A DNA stretch of 43,568 nucleotides from Oscillospiraceae bacterium (GCA_015068975.1 SVJM01000017.1:1-43568), one strand, 5' to 3'; counted from the first letter of the stretch, positions 1 to 8,218 are shown. Numbers and translations are program-made. Notes: generated by a model from the letters alone, not told the origin.

Positions 1-165
1 AAGGACCGAAAAGCTTAGCTTAGTAGACTCCTTCCGTAATGCTGCGTAAAGGCAAAGGGCTTGTTAGAGCTCGGTAAGTGACGGAATATTTATATTTCGT
101 AATTTGAGTGGTACCGCGGGTTATTATAACTCGTCTCAAAGTTATCTTTGAGACGAGTTTTTTGT
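1..165 (+). promoter_or_regulatory. T-box leader (3' part, 5' end outside window)
   Basis: The conserved T-box word TGGTACCGCGG lies at 109-119. It is followed at once by a strong intrinsic terminator (128-165), the usual antiterminator/terminator layout. T-boxes sense uncharged tRNA. The UGGU at the start of the word would pair with a tRNA 3' end whose discriminator base is A, which fits Leu, Ile, Val, Ala, Phe and Tyr tRNAs but does not choose among them. Stem I and the specifier codon should lie upstream of base 1, so the amino acid cannot be read here. The leader runs into the HTH-cupin-acyl-CoA ligase gene at 222. Confidence 0.9.
128..165 (+). terminator. T-box attenuator terminator
   Basis: A perfect 14-bp stem (128-141 with 146-159) has a TTAT loop and is followed by a T-rich tract. 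It lies between the T-box word and the ribosome site of the next gene, so it is the conditional terminator of the leader. Confidence 0.9.
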
Positions 166-221
166 TTTATTCAGATTTGTAACCAAATATCACATTTGTC
201 AGAATGAAAGGAGACAAAACA

Positions 222-2522
222 ATGGATTACAGTTTGAAAGAAGTAGCAGAAAGAATCAAAGACCTGAGAGAGGCGAAGGGATACACCCAGGGACAGCTTG
301 CTAAGCTTACAGGCGTATCAGAAGAAGATTACAAGGTGCTTGAAATGGGTGAGACAGACTTCAGCTTTACATTTATCTATAAATGTGCAAAAGCCTGTGG
401 TGTAGAAGTAGTTGACCTTCTTGACGGAACAAGTACAACTCTTACCTCATTTGCTATCACAAGAAAAGGTGAAGGTCTTAAGATTCTAAAGAAGCATGGT
501 GTGGAATACAATAACCTCGCTCCCAAATTTAAGGATAAATTAGCAGAACCCTTTCTTGTTAAATTCCCATACCTTGAAGAAGAACAGAATGCTCCAATTA
601 AGCTTAATTCTCACAAGGGTCAGGAATTTGACGTTATCGTAAAAGGTTCGCTTAAGGTTCAGGTGGGAAATCACGTGGATGTACTTCACGAAGGAGATTC
701 AATTTTTTATAACAGTATCATCCCTCATGGCATGGTGGCAGTATCAGAAGGCGGTTGTGAATTTCACGCAGTTGTACTGAATCCTCAGGACGGATTGGTA
801 AGTGAAGAATACCCCGAAGCACCTGTACTTAATAAGAAGTCAGCCAAAAAGAAAGAAAACTACGAAACAGTTGCAGATAAATTTATCGAATCATCTTATG
901 ATGAAAACGGTGTATTCAACGGAATCAGATTCAAAAACGCAGATTCCTTTAACTTTGCATTTGACTGTGTGGATGCTATCGCAGAGAAGAACCCTGACAA
1001 GCTTGCGATGATGTGGGTTGCAAATGATAAGAGTGACAGACGATTTACCTTCAGTGATATGAAAAAGTATTCTGCAAAGACTGCAAATTACTTTGAATCT
1101 CTGGGAATAAAAAAGGGCGATACGGTAATGCTTGTATTGAAGCGTCATTATCAGTTCTGGTTCTGTATGCTTGCGCTTCACAAAATTGGTGCAATCGCAA
1201 TCCCTGCCACAAATCAGCTTGTAGAACACGACTTTGATTACAGATACAAAGCAGCGAAGGTAAAAGCAGTTGTATGTACTGCAGATGGTGATGTGTCAAC
1301 TGAGGCAGAAAAGGCAGCAGTAAACTATCCTGATATGATAAAGCTACTGGTAGGCGGCAAAAAAGATGGATGGCATGATTTCAACGTGGAGATGGAGCGC
1401 TTCAGCACACACTTCTATCGTACAGAAAACACCCCATGCGGAAATGATCCGATGCTTATGCTATTTACCTCAGGCACAACAGGATACCCAAGAATCGCAA
1501 CTCATTCATACAAATATGCACTTGGACATTACCCCACTGCAAAACACTGGCACAATGTAAATCCTGAGGGACTTCACTTTACAATCTCCGATACAGGCTG
1601 GGGCAAGGCGCTCTGGGGTAAGCTCTACGGACAATGGCTTTGTGAAGCGGCACAGTTCACATATGACTTTGACAGATTTCATTCGGAAGATATCCTGCCG
1701 ATGTTTGCCAAATATCATATCACAACATTCTGTGCACCGCCTACAATGTATCGTTTCTTTATCAAAGAGGATTTGTCAAAGTATGATCTTTCTTCTATAG
1801 AGTATGCTACAACTGCAGGGGAAGCATTGAACCCGGAAGTATTCAATCAGTTCAAAAAAGCAACAGGACTTACAATCATGGAAGGCTTCGGTCAGACAGA
1901 AACCACCCTTTCTATCGCAAACTTTGTAGGCTCTACACCAAAAATCGGTTCTATGGGAAAACCCAGTCCTCTTTATGACGTGGTTGTGCTTGACCCTGAC
2001 GGAAATGTTTGTAAGACGGGCGATACGGGAGAAATCTGTATCCGTGTAAAGGATGATATCCCTTGCGGTCTCTTCATCGGTTATTACCTTGACGAAGAAA
2101 AGACAAATGAAGTATGGCACGACGGATACTACCATACAGGGGATCAGGCAACAATGGACGAAGACGGATACCTTTGGTATGTGGGACGTATAGACGATGT
2201 TATCAAGTCTTCGGGATACCGCATCGGACCTTTCGAAATCGAAAGCGTTATCATGGAGCTTCCATATGTACTTGAATGTGCAATCACTCCTGTCCCTGAT
2301 GAAGTAAGAGGGCAGATTGTAAAGGCTACAATCGTTCTTGTCAAAGGGACAGAAGCTACAGATGAGCTTAAAAAGGAAGTCCAGGAATATGTAAAAACAC
2401 ATACTGCTCCTTACAAATATCCAAGAATAGTTGAATTTGTGGATGAACTTCCAAAGACAATCAGCGGTAAAGTAAGAAGAGTAGAAATCCGTAAGAATGA
2501 CCTGGAGAAAATGAATAAGTAA
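222..2522 (+). CDS. XRE HTH - cupin - AMP-binding acyl-CoA synthetase fusion
   Basis: This is a 766-aa three-part protein. Residues about 5-65 form an XRE-type helix-turn-helix (YTQGQLAKLTGVSEEDY). Residues about 100-190 form a cupin (GQEFDVIVKGSLKV, then HEGDSIFYNSIIPHG). The rest is an ANL-superfamily adenylating enzyme with the P-loop LFTSGTTG near residue 417, GFGQTETT, YHTGD, the hinge GRIDDVIKSSGYRIGPFEIE and the A10 lysine motif SGKVRR near 748. It resembles medium-chain/branched acyl-CoA synthetases (acid + ATP + CoA to acyl-CoA + AMP). The start is set at 222 and not at the in-frame ATG at 204, because AAGGAG (208-213) is 8 nt before 222 and would lie inside the longer version. A T-box controls it and an ACT-MBL gene follows 39 nt downstream. 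The substrate is not determined. A branched-chain or aromatic acid fits the tRNA control (inference). Confidence 0.88.
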   Translation: MDYSLKEVAERIKDLREAKGYTQGQLAKLTGVSEEDYKVLEMGETDFSFTFIYKCAKACGVEVVDLLDGTSTTLTSFAITRKGEGLKILKKHGVEYNNLAPKFKDKLAEPFLVKFPYLEEEQNAPIKLNSHKGQEFDVIVKGSLKVQVGNHVDVLHEGDSIFYNSIIPHGMVAVSEGGCEFHAVVLNPQDGLVSEEYPEAPVLNKKSAKKKENYETVADKFIESSYDENGVFNGIRFKNADSFNFAFDCVDAIAEKNPDKLAMMWVANDKSDRRFTFSDMKKYSAKTANYFESLGIKKGDTVMLVLKRHYQFWFCMLALHKIGAIAIPATNQLVEHDFDYRYKAAKVKAVVCTADGDVSTEAEKAAVNYPDMIKLLVGGKKDGWHDFNVEMERFSTHFYRTENTPCGNDPMLMLFTSGTTGYPRIATHSYKYALGHYPTAKHWHNVNPEGLHFTISDTGWGKALWGKLYGQWLCEAAQFTYDFDRFHSEDILPMFAKYHITTFCAPPTMYRFFIKEDLSKYDLSSIEYATTAGEALNPEVFNQFKKATGLTIMEGFGQTETTLSIANFVGSTPKIGSMGKPSPLYDVVVLDPDGNVCKTGDTGEICIRVKDDIPCGLFIGYYLDEEKTNEVWHDGYYHTGDQATMDEDGYLWYVGRIDDVIKSSGYRIGPFEIESVIMELPYVLECAITPVPDEVRGQIVKATIVLVKGTEATDELKKEVQEYVKTHTAPYKYPRIVEFVDELPKTISGKVRRVEIRKNDLEKMNK

Positions 2523-2561
2523 TTCTTACAATATATTTTGCATTTTGACGAGGTGATTTAA

Positions 2562-3998
2562 GTGAAAAAGACCTATGTTACTTCAATGCCTGATCATATC
2601 GGCGCCTTTCTCAGGGCAAGTGAATGCTTTGCCCGTCTGGGAATAAATATCACACGTGTAAGCTACAACAAAGCAGTGGATTCCCACACCTTGTTCATCG
2701 ATGCAGAGGGTACAGCCAAACAGCTTAAAAAAGCAGATTGTCAGCTTGAAAAGATAGGATATCTTCAAGAAAATACAAATAAAACCAGTATTGTACTGAT
2801 AGAGTTCACACTTCCTGATATACCGGGAAGTGTGACAAGTGTACTGACACTGATCAATGAGTTCAATTTTAATATTTCATATATCAGCTCTCAGGAAAAC
2901 GGAACAGACTATCAGTATTTCAAGATGGGACTGTATGTGGATGATTATGACAGAGTATCAGAGTTTATATTAGAGGCGGAGAAGATATGCAAGGTTCGTC
3001 TGATAGATTATAACAGCTCTGAGAAGGTCTATGACAACAGTATTTTTTATAATACTTATGTTATGGGGTTATCTAAGGTGATGGGTCTGTCAGAAGAAGT
3101 AAGCAGAGAGCTTCTTGTACATGTAAATCTCGCAATGCAGACTCTGGATGAAAAGGGACTGTCACCATATCGCACCTTTGACAGTATAAGCAAATTTGCG
3201 GAGCTTTTAGGAAACTCAAAGGGTAAGAACTTCTCTCCACGTATAAGCACACATAAGATAACAGACAATACTGAAATTATACTTATAGAGCCGCCATGCG
3301 GAAGTAATACTATTATCATTAACAGTAATGATAAAGTACTCTTTGCAGATAGCGGATATGCCTGCTATAAGAATGAAATGATTGATGTATTAAGAAAGCT
3401 GATTCCAAATTTTGACAAGATGGAAAAGACAATTCTTGTTACCCATGCTGATGTGGATCATTGCGGATTGCTTCCGATGTTTGACAGAATAATCGCAAGT
3501 GAAAAAACTGCAAAGTGTCTTATAAATGAATATGAAGGTAAGGATGGCTACAGAGAAGCAAATCCTCTGCACAAGCCCTATATCAATATATGCAAAATAC
3601 TTACTTCATACAAGGCAGTAAATCCTGACAAAATTACTGTTATGTGGAATGATATACCAAATCTTCAGGAGCCTTTGACTCAAATAGGATTCTTTGATTT
3701 CGAAGAACTGCACTTTGAGGTATATGAAGGAAAGGGAGGGCATCTCCCGGGAGAAATCGTGCTTATAGATTATTCGAAGCATATTGCAATTACAGGAGAT
3801 ATCTATATCAATCTTCATGGGCTTACAAGAGAACAGGCTGAATACAATCAGTATGCACCCATACTTATGACATCGGTAGATACGGATGCGTCATTGTGTC
3901 GGGAAGAAAGAAGGTCCGTTATTGAGAGACTTGGTGTGGGTAAGTGGCAGATATTTGGTGCACATGGATTTAAGAAGGATTATCTGGTCAAGTTATAA
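2562..3998 (+). CDS. ACT-ACT-metallo-beta-lactamase fold protein
   Basis: This is a 478-aa protein with a GTG start preceded by GAGGTGA (2550-2556). Residues about 1-70 and 78-150 look like two ACT domains (VTSMPDHIGAFLRASECFARLGINI and IEFTLPDIPGSVTSVLTLIN are typical ACT openings). ACT domains usually bind amino acids. From about residue 230 to the end there is a metallo-beta-lactamase fold with THADVDHCG, GDIYIN and GAHGF. The canonical HxHxDH metal motif reads HADVDH, so the second histidine is replaced by Asp. Metal binding may be altered or the activity may be non-classical. It follows the T-box-controlled ligase in the same direction with only 39 nt between, so it is probably co-transcribed. 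The substrate is unknown. Confidence 0.8.
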   Translation: MKKTYVTSMPDHIGAFLRASECFARLGINITRVSYNKAVDSHTLFIDAEGTAKQLKKADCQLEKIGYLQENTNKTSIVLIEFTLPDIPGSVTSVLTLINEFNFNISYISSQENGTDYQYFKMGLYVDDYDRVSEFILEAEKICKVRLIDYNSSEKVYDNSIFYNTYVMGLSKVMGLSEEVSRELLVHVNLAMQTLDEKGLSPYRTFDSISKFAELLGNSKGKNFSPRISTHKITDNTEIILIEPPCGSNTIIINSNDKVLFADSGYACYKNEMIDVLRKLIPNFDKMEKTILVTHADVDHCGLLPMFDRIIASEKTAKCLINEYEGKDGYREANPLHKPYINICKILTSYKAVNPDKITVMWNDIPNLQEPLTQIGFFDFEELHFEVYEGKGGHLPGEIVLIDYSKHIAITGDIYINLHGLTREQAEYNQYAPILMTSVDTDASLCREERRSVIERLGVGKWQIFGAHGFKKDYLVKL

Positions 3999-4001
3999 TG
4001 T

Positions 4002-4031
4002 GGAGATGTAAAAAAATGTTTTTACATCTCC
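4002..4031 (+). terminator. Intrinsic terminator of the ACT-MBL operon
   Basis: A 13-bp stem GGAGATGTAAAAA / TTTTTACATCTCC has an AATG loop and starts 4 nt after the stop codon. The T-rich stretch after it is weak. A second copy of the right arm (TTTTTACATCTCC) is at 4189-4201, on the far side of the repeat element. Confidence 0.7.
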
Positions 4032-4043
4032 TTGATGTTTTTG

Positions 4044-4188
4044 CCAATATAATTAAGTTAAGAAACAAACAGGGAATGTCATTCTGAGCGAAGCCGGAGG
4101 CGAAGTCGAAGAATCTAAAATGACTATATAGATCCTTCGATACGCTTCGCTTACTCAGGATGACGAAGCCTTAACTTAATGATATTGG
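4044..4188. repeat. MITE-like palindromic repeat
   Basis: The element is bounded by imperfect inverted repeats (4044-4062 with 4170-4188) containing TTAAGTTAAG / CTTAACTTAA. Inside are nested complementary arms: GTCATTCTGAGCGAAGC (4078-4094) against 4144-4164, and TCGAAGAATCT (4106-4116) against AGATCCTTCGA (4130-4140). Words of the type CTGAGCGAAGC and TCAGGATGAC are familiar from dispersed intergenic repeats in many bacterial genomes. It has no coding capacity. Confidence 0.7.
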
Positions 4189-4207
4189 TTTTTACATCTC
4201 CTATTGT

Positions 4208-5092
4208 TTAAAATTCCTTTTCGATTACATAATCTATAAAAGTCTTAAGAGCTTTTGACATCCACTTGTTTTTGTGATAGATAAGCTGCTTCCAGATTTC
4301 TATATTCATATCCTGTACATTAAGATAACATAGCTTACCTGCCTCTATCAGGTCTTTTGTGACAAAATCAGGGAGAAATGAAAGCATATCACTATTAGAA
4401 ACAAGGGTGGTTATCATATCTGTTCTTCCTATTTCAAGTATAGGTGTTATGTCAAGGGATTTTTTGGCAAGTTCTCTGTCAAAGACCCTTCTGTATCCCT
4501 GGCCATATTCAGTCAGGATAAAGGGTTCATTTATGATATCAAGTATTGATAGTTTTTTTGCTTTGGCGAATTTAGAATCCGCATTTGCAACGAAATGCAT
4601 GGATAATGGCTGTTCTTTCGCAATAATGTAGTCCTTGTGATAAGAATGACTGTCAAGTGTGATGATTAAATCAGCTTCGTTATGATCCAGCATATCAAAC
4701 ATTACAGAAGTGTCTGCGGTGGTGAATTTGATAGAAATCTCAGGATATTTATTGTGGAAATCTATATAGCTGTTGGTGATTATATTATCACATACTGAGT
4801 CAGGAGTAACTATGTGAATATGTCCGCTGCATTCCTTTTCTTCTTCCATATTTTCTTTGAATTCGTCTGTCAGTTCACGTATCCTATGAGCATATGATAC
4901 AAGCTCGTGCCCCTTTTGGGTAAGGGTAATTGTATGATTTATTCTTTCAAACAGAAGACAATCCAGCTCCTCCTCAAGCTGTTTGATCTGAAATGAAATG
5001 GTGGATTGGGAATACCCCAATTGCTCTGCTGCTTTGGTAAAGCTTCCCAGCTCTGCCACATGAATAAAAGTAATCAAATTTCTTAATTCCAT
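4208..5092 (-). CDS. LysR-family transcriptional regulator
   Basis: This is a 294-aa protein. The N-terminal winged HTH is classic for LysR (MELRNLITFIHVAELGSFTKAAEQLGYSQSTISFQIKQLEEEL, residues 1-43), and a periplasmic-binding-protein-like co-inducer domain covers about residues 90-290. The start is placed at 5092, not at the upstream in-frame ATG at 5110, because GGAGGAG (5098-5104 read on the minus strand) sits 5 nt before it. It is divergent from the symporter gene at 5212, and the spacer holds two T-N11-A palindromes typical of LysR sites. It probably controls the symporter and itself. The inducer is unknown. Confidence 0.92.
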   Translation of the reverse strand: MELRNLITFIHVAELGSFTKAAEQLGYSQSTISFQIKQLEEELDCLLFERINHTITLTQKGHELVSYAHRIRELTDEFKENMEEEKECSGHIHIVTPDSVCDNIITNSYIDFHNKYPEISIKFTTADTSVMFDMLDHNEADLIITLDSHSYHKDYIIAKEQPLSMHFVANADSKFAKAKKLSILDIINEPFILTEYGQGYRRVFDRELAKKSLDITPILEIGRTDMITTLVSNSDMLSFLPDFVTKDLIEAGKLCYLNVQDMNIEIWKQLIYHKNKWMSKALKTFIDYVIEKEF

Positions 5093-5107
5093 TTTATCTC
5101 CTCCTAA

Positions 5108-5154
5108 CATCGAAAAAATCGATGATAAATATCAAAACTATTAGTTTGACTAAT
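5108..5154. promoter_or_regulatory. Two LysR-type T-N11-A palindromes
   Basis: CATCGA-AAAAA-TCGATG (5108-5124) and ATTAGT-TTG-ACTAAT (5140-5154) are perfect dyads, and each contains T-N11-A. They lie 17-31 bp apart in the spacer between the LysR gene and the symporter, where an autoregulatory and an activation site would be expected. Confidence 0.6.
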
Positions 5155-5211
5155 CCTTGTGAGTATTATATACTATGTTACAGAAAAAATCAACACATGG
5201 AGGAAAAACAA

Positions 5212-6762
5212 ATGACAAACGCGCAACTTTACACTATCATTGCTCTCTGCATATATGCAATCGCAATGGCTCTCATTGGTTGTATCAGCTATGGTAAATC
5301 AAAAACACTTGACGGATTTCTTATCGGAGGAAGAAAGATCGGTGGATGGGCTACTGCCTTTGCTTACGGTACTGCATATTTCTCAGCAGTAGTTTTTGTA
5401 GGATATGCAGGTCAGCACGGCTGGAATATCGGAGTCGGAAGTATCTGGATTGGTATAGGAAACGCAGTTCTCGGATGCCTTCTGTCCTGGCTTTTGTTTG
5501 CAAATAAAACCAGAAAGATGACAAAGAAGCTTAATGCAAGAACAATGCCTGATTATTTCGAAAAAAGATATGCTTCAAAGGGTATGAAGATACTGGCAGC
5601 GCTTATTATCTTTGTGTTCCTCGTTCCTTACTCAGCAGCAGTTTACAAAGGTCTTGGTTCACTTTTCAGTGCAGTGTTTCCGGGAGTTGAGACATGGGTA
5701 TGGATGCTTATAATTGCATCTCTCACAGCGATATATCTTGTGGCAGGCGGATATGTTGCAACATCATATACAGATCTTATACAGGGCATCATTATGATAG
5801 TGGGCGTTGTTTGCCTTATCTGCGCAGTGCTTGGACATAATGCAGTAGGCGGTCTTTCAGGACTTATCGAAAACTTAAGAAACTTCAAATCCCTTCCGGG
5901 AGATCCAAACCCTACAACCGGTGATCAGCTTACCAGCATTTTTGGTGGTTCATCATTCAAATTCCTTTGCTTCAATATTATGCTCACAAGCTTTGGTACA
6001 TGGGGACTTCCTCAGATGATCGGTAAGTTCTATGCAATCAAGGATACAGCGGCAATCAAGAGAGGTACAATAGTATCTACAGTGTTCTGCTTTATTATCG
6101 GTTGCGGAGCATACCTTGTAGGCAGTGCATCAAGACTTATCCTTGGCGGTGTTCTTCCCGAAGGCGGAATAGACGCGGTTATCCCTGCAGTGCTTATGGA
6201 AGTTCTTGGCGGCGGCACCCTTGGAATCATCCTTCTTGCGTTAATTATGATTCTTCTTCTTTCGGCATCTATGTCAACACTTGAAGCGGTTGTTCTCACA
6301 TCTGCATCAGCAGTTGCAGTTGACCTTATCCCTGCTGTCAGAAAGAAGGGTACAAAGCCTGAAACACAGATGCTTCTTACGAGAATCCTATGCTTTGCAT
6401 TTGTAGCATGCTCATTTATCTTTGCAACACAGAATATTCCAATCATTGTAAGTCTGATGTCATTCTCATGGGGTATTGTTTCCGGTTGCTTCATCGGGCC
6501 TTACATCTGGGGACTTTTCTCAAAGAAGATTACAAAAATTGGTGCATACTCAGGTATTCTTTCAGGACTTTTAGTTGTAGGCATTTCAACACTTGTTATA
6601 AGCCTTAATTCAGGCTTCGGTGCAGCAGCTGCCAAATCCCCCGAAATGGGAGTTTCTGCAATGGCAGTATCTATGATTGTTGTTCCATTGGTAAGTGCAT
6701 TTACCAAGAATAAAGACAATGACAGAGTAGAAGAAATCTTCACTTGTTATAACGAAGATTAA
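5212..6762 (+). CDS. Sodium:solute symporter (SSS family)
   Basis: This is a 516-aa polytopic membrane protein of about the usual SSS length (roughly 13 helices). The opening helix is followed by GFLIGGRKIGGWATAFAYGT and then SAVVFVGYAGQHGWNIG, a layout typical of Na+-coupled symporters of the PutP/pantothenate type. The central LVAGGYVATSYTDLIQG matches the family's conserved GG-x-x-A-x-x-x-TD-x-x-Q pattern. The start at 5212 is chosen because GGAGG (5199-5203) is 8 nt upstream. Longer in-frame starts would swallow this site and the LysR palindromes. The transported solute cannot be told from sequence. The divergent LysR gene suggests substrate-dependent induction. Confidence 0.9.
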   Translation: MTNAQLYTIIALCIYAIAMALIGCISYGKSKTLDGFLIGGRKIGGWATAFAYGTAYFSAVVFVGYAGQHGWNIGVGSIWIGIGNAVLGCLLSWLLFANKTRKMTKKLNARTMPDYFEKRYASKGMKILAALIIFVFLVPYSAAVYKGLGSLFSAVFPGVETWVWMLIIASLTAIYLVAGGYVATSYTDLIQGIIMIVGVVCLICAVLGHNAVGGLSGLIENLRNFKSLPGDPNPTTGDQLTSIFGGSSFKFLCFNIMLTSFGTWGLPQMIGKFYAIKDTAAIKRGTIVSTVFCFIIGCGAYLVGSASRLILGGVLPEGGIDAVIPAVLMEVLGGGTLGIILLALIMILLLSASMSTLEAVVLTSASAVAVDLIPAVRKKGTKPETQMLLTRILCFAFVACSFIFATQNIPIIVSLMSFSWGIVSGCFIGPYIWGLFSKKITKIGAYSGILSGLLVVGISTLVISLNSGFGAAAAKSPEMGVSAMAVSMIVVPLVSAFTKNKDNDRVEEIFTCYNED

Positions 6763-6774
6763 AATTTAAAAGAT

Positions 6775-6812
6775 AAGGAGACAGAATCCTTTGTGAATCT
6801 GTCTCCTTTTTT
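6775..6812 (+). terminator. Terminator after the symporter
   Basis: AAGGAGACAGA / TCTGTCTCCTT form an 11-bp stem (6775-6785 with 6798-6808), followed by a T-run. Confidence 0.88.
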
Positions 6813-6819
6813 GCTGAAA
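6800..6819 (+). repeat. Left copy of 20-bp direct repeat flanking fic
   Basis: The sequence TGTCTCCTTTTTTGCTGAAA is identical to 8162-8181. This copy is the distal arm and T-tail of the symporter terminator. Confidence 0.8.
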
Positions 6820-6846
6820 ACTTAAATTGTCTTATTTTGAGTTAAG

Positions 6847-6875
6847 TTGACAAATCGAAATAATTGTGTTAAAAT
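6847..6875 (+). promoter_or_regulatory. Promoter of the fic gene
   Basis: TTGACA (6847-6852), a 17-bp spacer and TAAAAT (6870-6875) make a near-consensus sigma-A promoter. It lies 33 nt before the start codon. Confidence 0.75.
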
Positions 6876-6908
6876 ATATTTGAAATTTCGAGATGAGAAG
6901 GTGCTAAG

Positions 6909-8042
6909 ATGCAAAGAGCCGGAGAATATATCACAAATTTAAGCGGAGAGGCTGAATACAAGTCATTTCGCCCTACACCGCTACCGATAGAAATAAATAT
7001 GGATGCAGAAATGATTTCTTTACTTACGGGTGCAACCAAGGCTTTAGCAATATTAGATACATTGTCGAGCTGTATTCCTAATATGAATTTATTTGTGTCT
7101 ATGTATGTGCGTAAAGAAGCATTGTTGTCATCACAGATTGAAGGAACACAGGCAACTTTGGAAGATGTATTAGATCCCTGGATTGAAAAAAATGCAAATC
7201 AGAATGTAGCTGATGTAATTAATTATATAAAAGCAACCGAATTTGCTCTTGAAAGGCTGAATTCACTACCACTATGCAACAGACTTATAAAAGAAACTCA
7301 TAAGGTTTTGATGAAGGATGTACGAGGTCAGGAAAAGAATCCCGGGGAATTCAGATATTCTCAAAACTGGATAGGCAGCACAGGTAGTACATTGAAAAAT
7401 GCACGATATATTCCGCCTAATCCCGACGATATGAAACAGGCTATGTCTGATTTAGAAAAATATATAAATTCAGATGATGAATTGGATTTGTTGGTTCAGG
7501 CAGCTTTGATTCATTATCAGTTTGAAACAATACATCCGTTTTTGGATGGCAATGGTCGTGTAGGAAGATTGTTGATTACTTTGTTTTTAATGGAGAAAAA
7601 GAGATTAAATACTCCTGCTCTTTATATTTCTTATTATCTTAAAAACAATCGAATTGAATACTATGACCGTATGAGCGAAGTGAGAAGCAAAAACAATTAC
7701 GAACAATGGATAAAATTCTTTCTTCGTGCAATCAAGGAATCCTCAGAAGATGCAGTTGAAACAATTAACAAATTATCAGAATTGCACCACAAGAATATTG
7801 CAATTATAGAGCAAATGGGCAGGGCAGCAAAAACTGCAAAAGAGATTTTTGATTATCTTGAAAAAAATCCTATTATAGACATCAAGAAAACAGCAGAAGA
7901 ATTATCACTTGCATTCAGTACTGTTTCTGCAAGTGTAAAACGACTTGAAGAATGTGGAATACTTGTTCAGACAAATAACGCAAATCGAAACCGTGTATTT
8001 GCTTATGAAGATTATCTTGGGATTTTGAGGAAGGATACCTGA
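6909..8042 (+). CDS. Fic family protein with N-terminal inhibitory motif and C-terminal winged HTH
   Basis: This is a 377-aa protein. The Fic active-site loop HPFLDGNGRVGR begins near residue 209, with the catalytic His and the nucleotide-binding GNGR intact. Fic enzymes usually transfer AMP from ATP to target proteins. An SxxxEG motif (SSQIEG, residues about 74-79) matches the inhibitory helix, and its N-terminal position makes this a class II Fic. The C-terminal 70 residues look like a helix-turn-helix (IDIKKTAEELSLAFSTVSASVKRLEECGIL). It has its own promoter and terminator, and a 20-bp direct repeat flanks the unit. Leucine codons lean to TTA/TTG here while neighbours prefer CTT, which hints at separate origin. 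The target is unknown. No antitoxin-like partner is adjacent. Confidence 0.92.
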   Translation: MQRAGEYITNLSGEAEYKSFRPTPLPIEINMDAEMISLLTGATKALAILDTLSSCIPNMNLFVSMYVRKEALLSSQIEGTQATLEDVLDPWIEKNANQNVADVINYIKATEFALERLNSLPLCNRLIKETHKVLMKDVRGQEKNPGEFRYSQNWIGSTGSTLKNARYIPPNPDDMKQAMSDLEKYINSDDELDLLVQAALIHYQFETIHPFLDGNGRVGRLLITLFLMEKKRLNTPALYISYYLKNNRIEYYDRMSEVRSKNNYEQWIKFFLRAIKESSEDAVETINKLSELHHKNIAIIEQMGRAAKTAKEIFDYLEKNPIIDIKKTAEELSLAFSTVSASVKRLEECGILVQTNNANRNRVFAYEDYLGILRKDT

Positions 8043-8093
8043 GAGGTAATACAAATTTAAAAAAGCTTTAAATAATTGAATAGGATTTACTGG

Positions 8094-8143
8094 AAACTAA
8101 AACTGTAATATCATTTGAAAGAATGATGTTGCAGTTTTAGTTT
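8094..8143 (+). terminator. Long-stem terminator after fic
   Basis: A 22-bp stem with two G-U pairs (8094-8115 with 8122-8143) has a 6-nt loop, and its 3' arm ends in a T-rich run. It begins 51 nt after the fic stop codon. Confidence 0.75.
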
Positions 8144-8161
8144 TGTGCAAAAGAGAAAAAT

Positions 8162-8181
8162 TGTCTCCTTTTTTGCTGAAA
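8162..8181 (+). repeat. Right copy of 20-bp direct repeat flanking fic
   Basis: This is identical to 6800-6819. Here the matching left terminator arm (AAGGAGACAGA) is absent, so the copy looks like a fragment of the symporter terminator left behind by an insertion or duplication. Confidence 0.8.
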
Positions 8182-8189
8182 TATAACTA

Positions 8190-8218
8190 TTGAAAAAAAT
8201 CAGCCGATATGATATAAT
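8190..8218 (+). promoter_or_regulatory. Promoter of ychF
   Basis: TTGAAA (8190-8195), 17 bp, TATAAT (8213-8218). About 90 nt of leader follow before the start codon. I see no clear structure in that leader. Confidence 0.75.
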
